A stretch of DNA of 64,000 nucleotides from Candidatus Altimarinota bacterium (GCA_013268835.1 JABFSX010000003.1:85772-149771), one strand, 5' to 3'; shown: positions 30,821 to 41,232, counted from the stretch's first letter. Notes: generated from the letters alone by a model not told the origin. Translations and numbers: made by a program.

Positions 30821-32542
30821 ATGGAACAGACAATAATCATCGATGAGATTCTTTTTTCACTTGCGAAAAATCAGAATATTACCACCAAAGAAGCCTTTCA
30901 TAAAATAAAAAATGAGGTTTTAGCAAAATACCAAGTTTCCGAATGACCTTCACACATTCGGATGATCGAGCGATATGAGGAGCTTCTTACTCTCTCTGAA
31001 ATTCCAGACGAGATTCGTATTCGAAAAGTGCTTCGTAAAAGAGCGGTACGATCGCTCTCTGGAGTTTCAGTGATTTCACTGCTGACCAAGTTTTGGGGAT
31101 GTCCTGGAAAGTGTATCTATTGTCCTACGTATGAGGGTCTTCCAAAGAGCTATATTTCTGATGAGCCAGCCGTTCAACGAGCGGAGATGAATGCATTTGA
31201 TCCGTTTCGTCAAGTACAGAATAGACTTCAATCACTTCGTATGACAGGAAATGCAATATCAAAATGTGATGTTCGGATTATTGGTGGAACTTGGAGTGTT
31301 TACCCAGTTGCATATCAGGAAGATTTTATCAAACAAATCTATGATGCTCATACAGCATTTGAATATACTATTCGAACAAAATCAGAAAATGGAGGTGAAA
31401 ATAATCCATTTCTTTCAGCATCGATAGATTCTCATCCAGATTGGATTCCTTCACAGACACTTGAAGAAGCAAAAAAAAGAAATGAAACAGCAAAAAGTCG
31501 AGTGATCGGTATGGCGATCGAAACCCGTCCAGATTGGATTACTCCGGAAGAGATTATTCGGTTGCGTCAATATGGAGTGACTCGTGTAGAGATTGGATAT
31601 CAGACAACTCATGATTATATCAATGAACTCAATAAAAGATGACACGGAAATAAGGAATCCATAGAAGCCACGAGACTTTTGAAAGATGCAGGATTCAAGG
31701 TAGTAGCACATATGATGCCAGGTCTCGTTTGAGCAACACCAGAGCTCGATCGATTAGCTATGAATGAAGTATTTGCAAATTCACTTTATCGTCCTGATGA
31801 ACTCAAGATCTATCCAATGGTGGTAACTCCCAACTCTGAACTCACCGAGCTCTGGGAGAGATGAGAATTTGTTCCCTATGAAGATGATATACTTATTCCA
31901 CTTATGGCAGAGCTCCAAGGAATGATTCCTGAATATGTTCGCTTAAATCGTATGTATCGTGATATTCCAGCTCATGAGATTCTTGCGGGGTCCAAACTTG
32001 CCAACTTGAGACAAGTTACTGAGATTGCTATGCGAGCTCGTGGTATCACTCGTCATGATATCTCAGCTCGTGAGATCCGTGCTCGTGCCAATAATCCTCA
32101 AGATGCCATCCTAGATGTTATATTTTATGAGGCAAGCGATGGTCATGAATACTTCATTCAGATGATTGATCCAGTAGATCGTACGCTTTTTGGGGTATGT
32201 CGTATGCGAATCCCTTCACAGATATTTACAGGTGAATCACACTTTATTCCAGAACTTGATAATTCTGCCCTGATTCGTGAACTCCATGTATTTGGTGATC
32301 AAATACCGGTATGAGTATCTGGTTTTTCTTCTCATATTTGAGATGATTTAGTGCCTATGGCAGGTCAACATATGGGATTCTGAAAGAAAATGCTCCAAAA
32401 ATGTGAAGATATCTGTAATGAAAAATATAAAAGTGTCAAAAAGATTGCGGTTATCTCTGGAATCGGTGCCAGAGAATACTATAGAAATCGAGGATATGAG
32501 CTAAAAAATGAATATATGATAAAGAATATTGACAGAACGTAG
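30821..32542 (+). CDS. Elp3-type tRNA uridine-34 modification enzyme (radical SAM + acetyltransferase)
   Basis: 573 residues. Elp3 makes carboxymethyl-type modifications at wobble uridine 34 from acetyl-CoA and SAM. A helical N-terminus ends in GPSHIRMIERYEELL; the radical SAM domain has C94-x3-C98-x2-C101 (GCPGKCIYCP) and YEGLPKSYISDEPA; RVEIGYQTTHD and AHMMPGL follow; the C-terminal GNAT domain contains ELHVFGDQIPV-G and GQHMGFGKKMLQ. About eight TGA codons as Gly. Bacterial Elp3 is uncommon outside a few phyla. It is divergent from tRNA-Gly(UCA), whose U34 is a plausible substrate (inference). Confidence 0.9.
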
Positions 32543-32670
32543 ATATATTTCAATATTTGACATTATCGAAAATATAAGATATCCTCTTCACCGAGTTATA
32601 CATACCCACATAAAAATGTCTCTATTGAATCTCTTGATTTAGTGATTGCTATATGTAAAATGTGCTCACT

Positions 32671-33203
32671 TTATTTCTTTTCTTCTCTAAACTATGAAAC
32701 TCACTAACCGTGGTTTTACCCTCGTTGAACTTATGATCGTTATTGCGATTATTGGTATCCTTGCTGCTGCTCTCTTCCCATCACTTACAAGTTATCTTAA
32801 ACGAGGTCGTGATACGGCTCGTGCTTCAGGTGTTAAGGAGATCTCAACTGCCGTTGCCGCATATCAAGTAGATAAGCAACAACTTCCTACTGGAGTAGGA
32901 ACCAATGGTGGTTGTGTTAATTCAGGTTCACTTACAGCATACATCCAAAAATTTCCTGTTGATCCAAATGCAACACTTATTTGTGTTGGTGCTGCTGCTG
33001 GTATCTATGGTTATGGAACATGACAAATTAGCTGAACAACAACAGCTATCATAACTGCCATATTTGAAAATGCTAATGGTGGTAATACTGGTGGTGTTAG
33101 TATCGGTGCATATCAAAATTCTGTTGGAACAATGACAGGTACTGTATTATCTGTAGATACTGCCATAAAGGGTAATGGTTCAGGATATGTTGTTCGCAAT
33201 TAA
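32671..33203 (+). repeat. Tandem duplication, copy 1 (pilin gene)
   Basis: 533-bp unit, identical base for base to 33204-33736 as far as can be read. It begins 23 bp before the ATG and ends at the stop, so the promoter is not duplicated. The 32543-32670 stretch before it holds no gene and probably contains the promoter. Confidence 0.95.
32694..33203 (+). CDS. Type IV major pilin, copy 1
   Basis: 169 residues. Class III prepilin signal MKLTNRG^FTLVELMIVIAIIG with Glu5, then the hydrophobic helix and RGRDTARASGVKEISTAVAAYQ, typical of type IV pilins/pseudopilins. The C-terminal domain is small, with two Cys (GGCVNS; ICVGAA) that probably form the disulfide loop, and ends GSGYVVRN. Two TGA as Gly (after residue 110). 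Identical to the protein at 33227. Likely the main pilus subunit; assembled pili would be retracted by PilT at 46801. Confidence 0.9.
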
Positions 33204-33736
33204 TTATTTCTTTTCTTCTCTAAACTATGAAACTCACTAACCGTGGTTTTACCCTCGTTGAACTTATGATCGTTATTGCGATTATTGGTATCCTTGCTGC
33301 TGCTCTCTTCCCATCACTTACAAGTTATCTTAAACGAGGTCGTGATACGGCTCGTGCTTCAGGTGTTAAGGAGATCTCAACTGCCGTTGCCGCATATCAA
33401 GTAGATAAGCAACAACTTCCTACTGGAGTAGGAACCAATGGTGGTTGTGTTAATTCAGGTTCACTTACAGCATACATCCAAAAATTTCCTGTTGATCCAA
33501 ATGCAACACTTATTTGTGTTGGTGCTGCTGCTGGTATCTATGGTTATGGAACATGACAAATTAGCTGAACAACAACAGCTATCATAACTGCCATATTTGA
33601 AAATGCTAATGGTGGTAATACTGGTGGTGTTAGTATCGGTGCATATCAAAATTCTGTTGGAACAATGACAGGTACTGTATTATCTGTAGATACTGCCATA
33701 AAGGGTAATGGTTCAGGATATGTTGTTCGCAATTAA
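33204..33736 (+). repeat. Tandem duplication, copy 2 (pilin gene)
   Basis: Second copy of the 533-bp unit; identity continues two bases past the unit into 33738, then the sequences differ. Confidence 0.95.
33227..33736 (+). CDS. Type IV major pilin, copy 2
   Basis: Same 169-residue product as the gene at 32694, with the same TGA positions. With only 23 bp between the stop of copy 1 and this ATG, both are probably read from one transcript, raising pilin dosage or allowing later diversification by recombination. Confidence 0.9.
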
Positions 33737-33796
33737 TTCTTGATTTCTTTGCTTAAATTTATAAAATACAGGGTACTTACCCTGTATTTTATTTTT

Positions 33797-34303
33797 ATGC
33801 TTTTTCGTCGTATTGGATTTACTCTTGTAGAGATGATAATAGTTATTTCAGTTATCGGTATCTTGGTTGCCTCAATATACCCTCAAGTTATAGTATACCT
33901 TGTTCGGGGGCGAGATACGGAACGTATTGGTGGAATTAAACAACTATCTATAGCAGTAACAGCATATCAGGTAAAAAATCAAATTCTTCCAGTATGAACT
34001 GGAACTAGCAATAAATGTATTAATCAATCTATTCTTAGTGCTTTTTATTTTCAAAAATTCCCTATTGATCCTATTAATACTAGCCTTCATTGAGATTGTA
34101 ATCTCTCTTGAATGTTTGGCTATGGAACAGGAAAAATTCTTGCAGAAAATAAAGCAGTTATTTCTGCATATTTGGAGAATCCAAATGGTGGAAATACCTG
34201 ATCAATTAATGAGTATCAGGGTGATGCTAAATCAAATAGTACAATGAGTGAGATTAATTTCTTAAAAAAGTGATCGGGTTCAGGATATGTGATACATAAC
34301 TAG
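33797..34303 (+). CDS. Type IV pilin-like protein, paralogue 3
   Basis: 168 residues. Signal MLFRRIG^FTLVEMIIVISVIG followed by the pilin helix and RGRDTERIGGIKQLSIAVTAYQ, closely parallel to the duplicated pilins, including the GCNL/TNKC cysteines, NPNGGNTG and the terminal GSGYVIHN. Six TGA as Gly. Divergence from copies 1 and 2 shows an older duplication. Probably a minor pilin of the same pilus. Confidence 0.85.
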
Positions 34304-34349
34304 CTTGCTTTTCAATACCAAATAGATACACTATGTAAAATTTTTATTT

Positions 34350-34916
34350 ATGTTTTTTCGTCGTGGTGGCTTCACTCTTCTTGAACTCATGATTGTTATG
34401 TCAATTTTGGGAATTATGATAGCTGCAATATATCCACAGACAGTTTTTTACTATGCTCGGAGTAGGGATCTAGAACGCCTTTCTGAGATCAAAGATCTTT
34501 CTGCCATGATACAAGATTACAGTAGAATATATTCAGTATATCCTGCAACGGAGAATGCAAATGCCACTGCTAGTGGGAATTGTGTTTCGGAGATATTTTT
34601 ATGGCCAGATGCCCTACCACACATTCGAGATAAGCAATTTTCTCAATTATGAGGATCATGAATTTCTCTTAAAAAAGACCCTTCGGGGTATATATTTGAT
34701 CCACTTTTTTGTAGTGTGGCAGGTTCATACTTTTATAACAAGATGGATGCTTATGGATTAGTCGCAGCTCGTATGGAATTACAGGTTACTGGTGCCAATT
34801 ATAACACAATGGTAGATCTAAATAATCCTACAAAGATTAATGATTTGGTAAAAGCACAACCCCTTGATAAGGATGCGAATGATCCAGATAAAATATTTCT
34901 TATAATAACAAACTAA
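34350..34916 (+). CDS. Type IV pilin-like protein, paralogue 4
   Basis: 188 residues. Signal MFFRRGG^FTLLELMIVMSILG, then helix and SRDLERLSEIKDLSAMIQDY. The C-terminal domain differs from the other three (SGYIFDPLFCSVAGSYFYNKMDA). Two adjacent TGA codons (Gly) near residue 101-104. The DKDANDPDKIF end looks like the calcium- or anchor-type tail of minor pilins. Last gene of the cluster. Confidence 0.82.
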
Positions 34917-34932
34917 TAGTTTGTTATTCTCC

Positions 34933-35202
34933 TATCATAATCCCTCATAGTACAATCTGATGTGCTGCTTTTTTTTGTTTTGAACAGTTAAGTAGGTTAT
35001 CTGCAATATTGCTACTAGATATAACATCTTCACGAAGGGTGAGTATAGGATTCCCACTTCGAGAAATATCTGTTACCATTGATGTGTCAGTTTTTGAAAG
35101 AGATTCAAATGAGTCTAGAACACTAGATATCTCTAGGTTACTTCATGGGTGAAGTGCGGTAAGTTTTCCAAGATGCTCAATTTGTGCTTGTGTGAGTGAC
35201 AT
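34933..35202 (-). CDS. gatC: Asp-tRNA(Asn)/Glu-tRNA(Gln) amidotransferase subunit C
   Basis: 89 residues. GatC stabilises GatA/GatB, which amidate misacylated Glu-tRNA(Gln) or Asp-tRNA(Asn). The family pattern is seen in MSLTQAQIEHLGKLTALHPG and the C-terminal GNPILTLREDVISSSNIADNLL, where LRED-V is the hallmark. The C-terminus is short and lacks the usual V-P-K-V-I ending. Two TGA as Gly. gatA and gatB are not in the window. Stops close to the end of the pilin cluster. Confidence 0.75.
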
Positions 35203-35237
35203 TTTTTATTATAATATGCACATAATATAATAAAAAT

Positions 35238-35639
35238 ATGCCTAAAATCAAGGATATCATCGAGAATATGAAATTAAATGGTACAGAATACCATGATTTG
35301 AATCTACTTGTTTCAAAACGAGTTTGGCTTATTGTAGCAACACTATACTATCTTTCATATCTTTTTACGGTATGAGGTTTCTATTTTGGTCCAATATCTC
35401 TCGAATATCTTTCGATGATAACATTTCATTTGTATTCAGTTCTTGTTATCGCAACTGCTTGGTTTTTTTATTCACTCTCTGAATATGCTGTTATGGTATA
35501 TTTTCCACAGAAAAAATGACTTATTTTTATTCCGATTGTTGTTTGAGTAGTTGTCACTATCACTATATTAGTTGCTCATATTGGTATTTTTGGGGATTTT
35601 GGTGGTACCATAAATAGTCTTATGTCACGTATTAAATAA
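35238..35639 (+). CDS. Small membrane protein, unknown
   Basis: Not recognised. 133 residues, three hydrophobic segments at about 28-50, 60-82 and 92-118, preceded by a polar N-terminus (KIKDIIENMKLNGTEYHDLN). Three TGA (Gly) sit within the helices. Divergent from gatC, 16 bp upstream of the lipoprotein gene, so likely co-transcribed with it. Confidence 0.55.
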
Positions 35640-35655
35640 TCCTGTTTTTTTGTTT

Positions 35656-36201
35656 ATGTTAAAGTTTTTACTTCTACTTATTCCGTTTTTTTTAAGTGCA
35701 TGTACTTTTTTACCTGGTACCCAGGTGGAGGTTCAAGATAATGCGAGTGTATACACGGGTTCTTGATTTTCTATGCAAGTTCCAGCTATATGGACAACAA
35801 ATACTGGGGTGCTCCTTGGGAATCCCAAGATGGGCTCTCTTGAATTAGCACTTATCTCACCAGAGGTTCGATATGGATTTTCGAATAATCTTATTATTAT
35901 TCGAGATACACTCAATGGTATTATTACTTCAGCAAGATATGCGGAACTCAATGCTGCTCAAACAAAATGAAATTATTTAGAATATGTAAGAATAAAAAAT
36001 GATCCTATTCTTTATTCTGATAGTGATGAATCTCGTGTAATTGTATTTGAAGCAAAATATAACCCATCAACACCAAAATTAAAATTTATTCAGACTACAA
36101 AAGTCTGTGGTACTAGTGTATATATGATTCATTTCGCTATCGCACTTGATAAGTCTCCTGATGCTTATATTGCCCTTGCGAAGACATTTGCTTGCAACTA
36201 A
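35656..36201 (+). CDS. Lipoprotein of unknown function
   Basis: 181 residues. Signal peptide with lipobox LSAC at residues 14-17 (MLKFLLLLIPFFLSAC), so exported and lipidated at the Cys. The mature part begins with a Thr/Ser-rich stretch and SGFSMQVPAIWTTNTGVLLG, resembling PsbP/MOG1-like lipoprotein folds that start with a similar F-x-M-x-x-P-x-x-W pattern. Two TGA as Gly. Two late cysteines could form a disulfide. Ends just before the tRNA-Cys promoter. Confidence 0.65.
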
Positions 36202-36206
36202 AAGAT

Positions 36207-36233
36207 TTGCTTTTTCCTTATTTTCTCTATAAT
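36207..36233 (+). promoter_or_regulatory. Promoter of tRNA-Cys
   Basis: TTGCTT and TATAAT with a 15-bp spacer, 12 bp before the tRNA; same design as at nusA. Confidence 0.6.
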
Positions 36234-36245
36234 GCACGAGTCTCA

Positions 36246-36319
36246 GGCGCTATGGCAGATCGGTTATGCAGAAGCCTGCAAAGCTTTGTAGCCCGGTTCG
36301 ACTCCGGGTGGTGCCTCCA
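36246..36319 (+). tRNA. tRNA-Cys (GCA)
   Basis: 74 nt with encoded CCA. Acceptor GGCGCTA/TGGTGCC with two wobble pairs, anticodon loop CTGCAAA (GCA), T-loop TTCGACT, discriminator U73 as expected for Cys. Confidence 0.93.
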
Positions 36320-36355
36320 GTCTTACACTTCATACTTTACTAGGTTTCCTAGTAC

Positions 36356-36385
36356 TCAAAAGAGCTCTATATAGAGCTCTTTTTG
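36356..36385 (+). terminator. Terminator of tRNA-Cys
   Basis: AAAGAGCTCTATATAGAGCTCTTTTT palindrome (written in part) with T run. Confidence 0.85.
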
Positions 36386-36395
36386 TTATTTACTA

Positions 36396-36890
36396 CTAGT
36401 TCGACACTGTCAATTCAAAGAGCTTAAGTGGATCTTCTTGTATTTCTGGAATTTCCTCTTTGCAAAGGACATTATTGAGGAGTTCGAAATTAAATCCTGC
36501 AAGTATATTATATTTTTCAATATTGCTTTTTCTTGTATTCGATTTCTGTTTTCTATTTTTTCAATTTTTGAATCTGTATTTCTTTTTTGAACCCGCAATC
36601 CTTTATTCATACAATAAAAATTATTGCGTATGCTATCCACAAATGTTTCAAAGGCTTTATGGGTTGTAATTTGTGAAAAAATGATATTATATCTGTGCCA
36701 AAAAATATTTCCGTCTTATTTTATCATTTCAACATACAGTTTAAGTATGTGTTCTAAAAATGATTTAGGGCTTATGCCACCCACCTCTATTTCAGAACAC
36801 TGAACAGGATGGTAAATGGTTTTTGGCGAAACACATTCAGGATATAAAGTCCCTTTTGTTTTTTTACTAATAGATCCATTTAAGAATTAG
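36396..36890 (-). pseudogene. Decayed ORF, possibly a site-specific recombinase remnant
   Basis: On the minus strand one frame gives a Cys-containing stretch (TLYPECVSPKTIYHPVQC) and a helical region up to an in-frame TAA, then continues in the same frame as a coiled, basic region (NKGLRVQKRNTDSKIEKIEN), and a different frame carries a plausible C-terminus ending FELLNNVLCKEEIPEI...LFELTVSN with TAG. An internal stop plus a frameshift indicate a broken gene. The layout (Cys pairs, then coiled coil) recalls the C-terminus of large serine recombinases, but no catalytic domain is present, so the family is a guess. Confidence 0.4.
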
Positions 36891-36892
36891 AA

Positions 36893-36934
36893 AACCAAAG
36901 ACTTTACATCAAAAATGTGAAGTCTTTTATTTTT
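36893..36934 (+). terminator. Intrinsic terminator
   Basis: AAAGACTTTACAT / ATGTGAAGTCTTTT with loop CAAAA and T-rich tail, ahead of the gene at 36949. Confidence 0.8.
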
Positions 36935-36948
36935 TATCTTTATTATTT

Positions 36949-37308
36949 ATGAATACCATTGATGATAAGACGCTTATTTTTACTATTTCATACTGGTTCA
37001 GTAATAGTGATGATTTCAGGTATCTTCACGATGCTGAAAAATACCCACTTATTTCATATAGCATTACCACAAACCTTATGAATGCGATTAATGATAATTA
37101 TATCGAAGATTGGGTAAAGAAAGAAATGGGATTTCAAGGATTAGATTATGGCAGTTTTAATAAATCTAATAAGGTTAGAAAAGATGATTGACTGACTTGG
37201 CATTTTGGTATTTATAGCAAAAACCATAACAGTCCTATTGGTCGCTGAACCATTGATTGCGTTCATGCATGAAATATGGCTGATTTTAGAAAATTTCTTG
37301 ATATCTAA
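36949..37308 (+). CDS. Hypothetical protein
   Basis: Not recognised. 119 residues with three TGA (Gly) in the last third. Soluble, acidic; no signal peptide or membrane segment. IFTISYWFSNSDDFRYLHDAEKYP and WHFGIYSKNHNSPIG are the more structured-looking segments. It lies 6 bp before the J-domain gene, suggesting an operon. Confidence 0.5.
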
Positions 37309-37314
37309 TAAACT

Positions 37315-38001
37315 GTGGGTAAATACTTCAAAAACTCATCCTATACTGAAACTTCCTTAAACAAGGAACGCAAAAAATTATCTTTCAAATATCATCCAGA
37401 TAAATGATGAAAGGAGGGTGACTTTATAGCGATGAATGAAGAATATGAAGTATTATTGAAGCAAGTTCAAAATAGCCCTATCCAATCCCAAATACCAGAA
37501 GAAAGCAAGAAGAAAGAAAATAACTACCAATATCAAAAATCAACAAGTTATCAAGGACAATGATTTCATAAAGATGAGTTTATCAAATACAATAAAAGCA
37601 AAACTACAAAACAAGTAGAGCCAACTTTTTCAATCAAGAAGTATTTTCAAAATAAGATATTTTATCGAATTATATTCGTAATTACATCAACCCTTTGGCT
37701 TCCTGCTGGTATTCATTTAGATGTACCATTATTTGTGATTGTTATTTTTTATAGTATCCCTCTTATATTTGCCTTATATACACGCATTCATACATTTGCT
37801 TGGTTTATGAACTTATTGTTTTCTGGGTTTGTTATCGCAAAATTACAACTCACTTTTATGATGCCTTATTTTAATTTCTGGTTTTTCTTTTTAATGTTTT
37901 ATGGCATTGCTTATTCTATTAGCACTATGCCATACCAGCAAGCATATACGAGAAAACAATGGAATGAACTATGAAGAAAATTCAAGGACAATTTTTTATA
38001 A
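37315..38001 (+). CDS. J-domain membrane protein
   Basis: 228 residues from a GTG start. The first ~50 residues contain YHPDKGG, with both Gly encoded by consecutive TGA codons, followed by the helix FIAMNEEYEVLLKQV: a short J-domain, which would stimulate an Hsp70. A polar Gln/Lys-rich linker follows, then four hydrophobic helices (~120-215), so the J-domain faces the cytoplasm at the membrane. This order (N-terminal J-domain, C-terminal TM bundle) differs from DjlA, which has an N-terminal anchor. Start chosen as first start codon in frame, 6 bp after the preceding stop. Confidence 0.65.
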
Positions 38002-38028
38002 TCCTATTTTTACCACTAACTTTCTTTT

Positions 38029-39036
38029 ATGAAATATATTTTATCAACAATATTAATTTCCCTGATATTGACTTCGTGTTCTACATCAGAAGAACAACAA
38101 TCAATCATTTCATCAGTTCCAGTTATTCAATCTTGAACTATACAAACAGATACAATCACTTCTTCTGTCCCAATAAATACAGGAACAATTTCCACGGGTT
38201 CAATGGTCGCAAAAGTTCGCACTTTATGAATGGAAAATAATAATGTTATCCTTTGGGAAGATGGGAAAAAATTAGATAGCCTTACAACAAAAGGAAATAT
38301 AGACTTTTCAAATGTTGAAAGTTGTGATGTTCCAAAAGAAAAAACAGCCTATAAAATACTTCAAGCAACAGGTGAATATGGTATAGTTCAAAAAGTATGG
38401 AATACTTGCGGAGGTGTTGTTGAAAAAGTATATTATTCAATTCCACTGACTTCCAATGTAGATACTCTTCAAGAAGTTTATAAAGGCTTTGATACTGTAA
38501 AAGTGAATAGTTCAACTATAAGTATTATAAATACTGATGAGGTTGTAAATATTGAAAATGAAGAATGAATGGGTATGGTTGCGAAATCAACACTTATAAA
38601 AGAATGATATAAACAAGAATGAAAGTATTGGATTAAAGTTATTAACTTATCATCACTTCCTAATTCTAAGGAAGTTCAAAAAATAGAAATACAGAAACCC
38701 ATATCGCTAAACGGAATGTATCTCTATAAATGAGATAGTGAAGACTATTCCATAGTCGTAAAAAATGTTTCTGATAAAAGTTTTCAGGTGGAAATGACTT
38801 CATCAAATGACGATAATAAGGCAGGTATGGATGATTGAACCTTCAAAATACAATCTGATGGAAGTTGGTTAATGTTTCTTGATGGTGATGGAACTTCTGA
38901 AAGCCCGAACTGTAATAACTTAAAAATTCAATGAAAAATTGAAAATAATACTTTTATCATTACTTCCGCTGAATGATTATTTGAATGTTATTCTGGAATG
39001 CCACCCGTCAAAAAAGCAATATACTACAAACAATAA
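38029..39036 (+). CDS. Lipoprotein of unknown function
   Basis: 335 residues. Lipobox LTSC after MKYILSTILISLILTSC; the mature N-terminus is Ser/Thr-rich (low complexity, about 50 residues), followed by two beta-rich halves around residues 75-180 and 185-335. Ten or so TGA as Gly. Cys pairs in NVESCDVP/NTCGGV and PNCNN/FECYSG. No known family seen. Located 28 bp after the J-domain gene, in the accessory group. Confidence 0.6.
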
Positions 39037-39069
39037 CACTAATTTATTTAGTAATTCTAACTTTTTCTT

Positions 39070-39876
39070 ATGAAAAAACTCATACCTATTTTATTCCTAC
39101 TTATTTCAGTTCCAGTATTTGCTGATACAGCAATTCCAACCACGCCAGCAGTTGCGGATTTTATGATTACGACTATTCGTCCAGCATCATATACAGCAAG
39201 AACACCGCAATGTAAAACAGATGGTTGACTCATTAGGGCAATATCTAAGGATTATTATAATTCAGTAATGAGTGTTGTTGAAAAATGGAAAGTTGACATT
39301 GAAGCAAGTCGTCAATTGACACCTGCCGAAAAGAAAGATTATGATTATGTTAAGTCAGTGTTTACAGTAGAAAAGAATGCCCCAAAAGCACCAAGTTGGA
39401 AAATATGTGATGTTGCTATGACAAACTTTATAGCAAATATTGAGACAATGGCTACTGATTATTCAAAAAATAAAACAGCAGTATTAAATGATTATAAGAC
39501 GGCACAAATGACGGTTGTTAATAACAAAGTTTCAACATTTACAAGCCCTACATTGAATAAAGTTATAGCAGTGGTTAATTTTAGAGATGTCGTTTCTAAT
39601 AGTAGCGTATTAAAATCTTATGATTTAGTTCTAAAAGTAAAAACGGATGTTTCATGAAAGGTTGTATCACAAAGTGTAATGATGAAGAATTATGTTGTTA
39701 ATAATAAAATGGCTGAATTCTATGGATTTAAGATCCCATCAGTAAATCCACTTTCGCTTCAAAAAATATTTAACTGGTATTCAGTATCTGGTAATTCAGT
39801 TTATACAGATTATGGTAATGCAGCAGTGTATCCTTTAAGTCAACGTGTTGGTGTAATCTATTATATAGAAATGTAA
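39070..39876 (+). CDS. Secreted protein of unknown function
   Basis: 268 residues with an N-terminal signal peptide cleaved near PVFADTA. The mature protein has one early Cys (PQCKTDG) and another at KICDVA, a Lys-rich helical middle (EKWKVDIEASRQLTPAEKK) and a beta-rich C-terminus. Two TGA as Gly. No family recognised. Follows the lipoprotein gene after 33 bp. Confidence 0.55.
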
Positions 39877-39955
39877 TAAAATAGTATTTCGATTAGTTTA
39901 TTTTAATATTCATAGTAATTTCTATATATTTCCCATTCTAGGACCTCCAATAAAT

Positions 39956-39990
39956 ACTCAAAAACTCTCTGAAAAGAGAGTTTTTTATTG
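39956..39990 (+). terminator. Bidirectional terminator
   Basis: AAAAAACTCTCTGAAAAGAGAGTTTTTT-type hairpin between the secreted protein and the leftward gene at 40003. Confidence 0.8.
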
Positions 39991-40002
39991 TATATAGGCT
40001 AC

Positions 40003-40323
40003 TTATTTTGCCTTAATAACTGAAGACCAATGATCACGAAGTGTATCTATCATTTTTTTGAGTTCATCTGTATCAATATCCTTCATACGTTCATATTTTT
40101 CCTTCACTTCATCTATGATCTTCTCAAGAACGGGTTCTGTCATATCTTTGACCTTATCAATTTTCTCCACAATTTCTCGCTCCATATTCATAGCCCACTC
40201 TTTTGCTTTAGGAGCATTTTCTTTACCATTAAATAATGCATAGAGAGCAGCTCAAGCAACAATCACCTGTGCTCATAATATAATACCATCTGCTATCGGG
40301 GTCTTTGTTGAATCTGTTGCCAT
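40003..40323 (-). CDS. YtxH-like small membrane-anchored protein
   Basis: 106 residues. One hydrophobic segment at ~12-32 (Gly from two TGA codons) followed by ~70 residues of charged amphipathic helix (KIDKVKDMTEPVLEKII, EKYERMKDIDTDELKKM), the layout of YtxH-like general stress proteins. No catalytic motif. Function unknown; envelope association is inferred. Confidence 0.55.
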
Positions 40324-40725
40324 AGGTAAGGGTGGTTAATAATAGTAAATACTCTGATAAATATAGTATAGAGGTATATTTCATCAGATAGAAAGGATAA
40401 TTGAAATATATTTTCAAGCAAAGACAAAACCAAGACAACTAATAAGGGTCCCTTAAGATAACCTTGTTCGATTCATATTCTGAAATACAACAACAATACT
40501 ATTTTAGTCTCTAATAGAGAACTAGTCTATAAATTGACTATTTTCATAATAAACCTATACTCCAAGATATAATATAATTATTAAAGAATATTCCCGTATT
40601 TTTCAGCAACACGATCATAATCCTCTATAAAAGTTCGAAGATTGCTCAGTATACAGACTTCCAAGAATATACTGAAAGTAGTTATCAAATAGGTAGCTAC
40701 TTTTTTTAAAATTAAAACACACACT
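40324..40725 (+). other. Intergenic stretch without a recognisable gene
   Basis: About 400 bp, A+T-rich, several stops in all frames even when TGA is read as Gly. A hairpin with a T run at 40674-40708 (GTAGTTATC / GGTAGCTAC) could end a short untranslated RNA or act as a leader element of the gene at 40726. No tRNA or repeat seen. Confidence 0.4.
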
Positions 40726-41139
40726 ATGCTCGAAAATGCTCTCCGCTACAATAAACCAGAAAAACAATCAACGAGATCAACCATACGATTCCAGTGAGAT
40801 TTTCGGGCTGAACTCCAGAAAACTATCGATATTCTTGAGCTTTATTTCGAAGAAGAACTTCCAAAGGTTTTTGTTGTTGACTCTGTTCTTGCTGGAGGTA
40901 ATGAGATCAAGATACGAATCAATGATGATGAGAAAAATATACGGAGAGTGGTAAATTGTATCTTCAGGTATCATCATGATGAACAGAAGTTCGGAAATAT
41001 TAATATTGAGCTCGGCTCCTATGAGCTTTCTAAGAAGACAATGGTGTATTTTGTGGGGACTTTTTCTATAATGGATCGGGAAAGGATAAAGAAAATCCTT
41101 CTTAAAGATGTTATTAGTTGTATACAAGCTATATATTAG
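40726..41139 (+). CDS. Hypothetical soluble protein
   Basis: Not recognised. 137 residues, one TGA (Gly) near residue 24. Mixed alpha/beta composition, no signal peptide; FQGDFRAELQKTIDILELYFEEELP is followed by beta-like segments (VFVVDSVLAGGNEIKIRI; NINIELGSYEL). Stands alone, with its own terminator. Confidence 0.5.
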
Positions 41140-41184
41140 TAGAAAATATTCACTTCTGTAAAGGGTGAATATTTTACTTTTTAA
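41140..41184 (+). terminator. Terminator
   Basis: AAAATATTCAC TTCTGTAAAGG GTGAATATTTT hairpin followed by T-rich sequence. Confidence 0.8.
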
Positions 41185-41232
41185 GTGATATAGGATAGGA
41201 TAATCTTGTTATTTTTTTATTTATCCTTTTAT

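Noticed and set aside
32671..33736. Pilin duplication as a sure assembly artefact
   Set aside because: Diverged paralogues follow directly and the unit ends precisely at gene borders, which fits biology; it still needs long-read support, so it is kept as a finding.
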